Shown here one piece after another: positions 5,540 through 6,616 of a DNA stretch of 6,616 nt. The position numbers were made by a program, and so were the translations under genes. A model generated the notes under the pieces. The model was given only the letters and a program-made list of their open reading frames with translations, did not search any database and had not been told where the DNA came from. The stretch spans positions 4,567 to 11,182 of the forward strand of contig DAWS01000006.1 of NCBI GenBank assembly GCA_002506025.1, given 5' to 3'. Origin of the DNA: Euryarchaeota archaeon UBA111 (GTDB lineage Archaea > Thermoplasmatota > Poseidoniia > Poseidoniales > Poseidoniaceae). The stretch's first letter is position 1. Each line of letters opens with the position of its first letter.

Positions 5540-6616
5540 TCACAAATTCGCCGCTTTCTCGGCTGCAGCAACTGTCGCCCTAACCGCAATAGCAGTGTCT
5601 GGCGTCACTGATATGCTGGTTATTCCGCAGTCAATTAGGAAAGGCGGAAACTCGTCTGGGAAGTCAGACGGTGCTTGGCCGCAAATTCCTATTTCCAGAT
5701 TTTTGGCCTTGAATTTCCTTACAATATCGCGAATCATTGATTTTACTGCCGGAGACCTTGCGTCAACCGGATTCTGGTAACCCTCTAAATCATCGCGAGA
5801 TACGGCGTAGACAGTCTGTACTAAATCATTAGAGCCGATAGAGCCCCCTGAAAGTGCCATCATATCCATGAACCGGTCCGCTTCTATCGCATTGGATGGC
5901 AATTCAACCATGACAAATAAATCAGTTCCAGAACTTGGTCCGATATCATTCTCTTCTAGCAAATCTTTGACCATTTGACCCTCTTCTGGGGTTCGACAGA
6001 ATGGGACCATCAGTTGTAGGTTGTCGAGCCCAAAATCGTATTTTACCGACTTCATAGCCGCAATCTCCATCTCGAATGCAGGCTTGAACTTCTCATCTAA
6101 GTAGCGAGAGGCCCCTCTCCACGCTATCATCGGATTTTCTTCTACAGGCTCAAAAATTGATCCACCTAATAATTCTCGATATTCATTTGATTTGAAATCA
6201 GAGAGCCTCACCAGAACAGGGCGAGGGTAGAATGCAGCACAAATTAGACCGACTCCTTCTCGGAGTTTGTCAATGAATAGGTCTCGCTTGTCTTCATATG
6301 CCCATGCACGACTTTCTAGGGATTCAACCAGACTTCTCACATCATTGATATCAGATTCGATAAAGGATTCCTGATAGGGTTTCAATCCAGCAGGTAATTC
6401 ACCGCTTTCAACAAATTGTTTCAACTCATCATGGTGGACAAATGCCAGTGGATGGATGCCTAACTCTGAAGAAAGAATAAACTCTATTCGTGCCAGACCG
6501 ACTCCATCTACTGGTAGTTTCGAATCGATAAGTGATTTTGTCGGGAACCCGACGTTAAGCTTGATTTTAGTGATTAGTTCAATATCTTCATCGAATGAAA
6601 CCTCCTCTATTTCAAA
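5540..6616 (-). CDS. ppsA: Phosphoenolpyruvate synthase, C-terminal part (5' end outside window)
   Basis: The frame is open from the right edge to a TGA at 5542-5540, giving 358 visible residues, a little under half of a usual enzyme of about 790. It covers the PEP/pyruvate-binding TIM-barrel domain; the ATP-grasp and phosphohistidine domains are outside. The enzyme converts pyruvate, ATP and water to PEP, AMP and phosphate for gluconeogenesis in the cytoplasm. Motifs in visible-residue numbering: KLNVGFP (19-25), DGVGLARIEFI (37-47), GIHPLAF (53-59), VRLSDFKSNEY (136-146), EENPMIAWRGASRY (159-172), MVELPSNA (236-243), GSIGSNDLVQ (258-267), GICGQAPSD (310-318) and SVTPDT near the end. Known active-site positions of the PEP synthase/pyruvate phosphate dikinase family are kept: Arg137, Arg167, metal ligands Glu238 and Asp264, Asn263, and the catalytic Cys312. 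These motifs align closely with E. coli PpsA as I recall it. An oddity is LVQTVYAVSRDD where E. coli has a Thr-Gln-Leu pattern. A pyruvate phosphate dikinase is less likely because GICGQ(A/G)PSD and VRLSDFKSNEY are PEP synthase forms. Confidence 0.95.
   Translation of the reverse strand, partial: FEIEEVSFDEDIELITKIKLNVGFPTKSLIDSKLPVDGVGLARIEFILSSELGIHPLAFVHHDELKQFVESGELPAGLKPYQESFIESDINDVRSLVESLESRAWAYEDKRDLFIDKLREGVGLICAAFYPRPVLVRLSDFKSNEYRELLGGSIFEPVEENPMIAWRGASRYLDEKFKPAFEMEIAAMKSVKYDFGLDNLQLMVPFCRTPEEGQMVKDLLEENDIGPSSGTDLFVMVELPSNAIEADRFMDMMALSGGSIGSNDLVQTVYAVSRDDLEGYQNPVDARSPAVKSMIRDIVRKFKAKNLEIGICGQAPSDFPDEFPPFLIDCGITSISVTPDTAIAVRATVAAAEKAANL

Noticed and set aside
5550..5563. GCCG-CTTTCT-CGGC hairpin just after the TPR stop as a terminator
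   Set aside because: The stem is only 4 bp, no T-run follows, and it lies in the conserved C-terminal coding part of PEP synthase.
6422..6424. TTG as the start of the PEP synthase gene
   Set aside because: The frame continues without a stop to 6616 and encodes conserved PEP synthase motifs (KLNVGFP, DGVGLARIEF) upstream of it.
1..6616. Defence, toxin-antitoxin, CRISPR, transposon or tRNA/rRNA content
   Set aside because: No nuclease, transposase, terminal inverted repeats, spaced direct-repeat array or RNA gene was seen on either strand.

Overview
The window looks like a piece of an uncultured archaeal chromosome. The best guess is marine euryarchaeota of the Poseidoniales (Marine Group II, Thermoplasmatota) type. 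The grounds are moderate to low GC (estimated by eye in the mid-40s percent), dense packing of long genes, a PEP synthase with archaeal-like features, a proline-rich protein, and long helical-repeat proteins. This assignment is inference. No rRNA, tRNA, mobile element or CRISPR array is present.

Layout from left to right: (1) the 3' end of a proline-rich protein gene on the + strand, open at the left edge and ending at 310; (2) a 908-codon gene on the - strand (319-3045) for a soluble, almost all-helical protein. It has degenerate repeats of about 50 residues, a disordered acidic linker and a separate basic C-terminal domain; (3) a 181-bp divergent intergenic region (3046-3226), the only non-coding stretch of any size; (4) a 769-codon gene on the + strand (3227-5536) for a membrane-anchored protein with a short coiled coil and about 17 tandem TPRs; (5) the C-terminal half of phosphoenolpyruvate synthase on the - strand (5540 to the right edge), whose N-terminal part lies outside.

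The two central genes diverge from one shared regulatory region, and each meets its outer neighbour tail to tail with a gap of only 8 or 3 bp. PEP synthase is an ordinary gluconeogenic enzyme (pyruvate + ATP + water to PEP + AMP + phosphate). The other three are not recognised as named genes. The divergent pair of one TPR superhelix tethered at the membrane and one long soluble helical-repeat protein is compatible with a scaffold or cell-organisation module. That is a hypothesis from architecture and gene order only. There is no sign of a defence system, a selfish element or recent transfer, and most of the window is ordinary, well-packed archaeal coding sequence.
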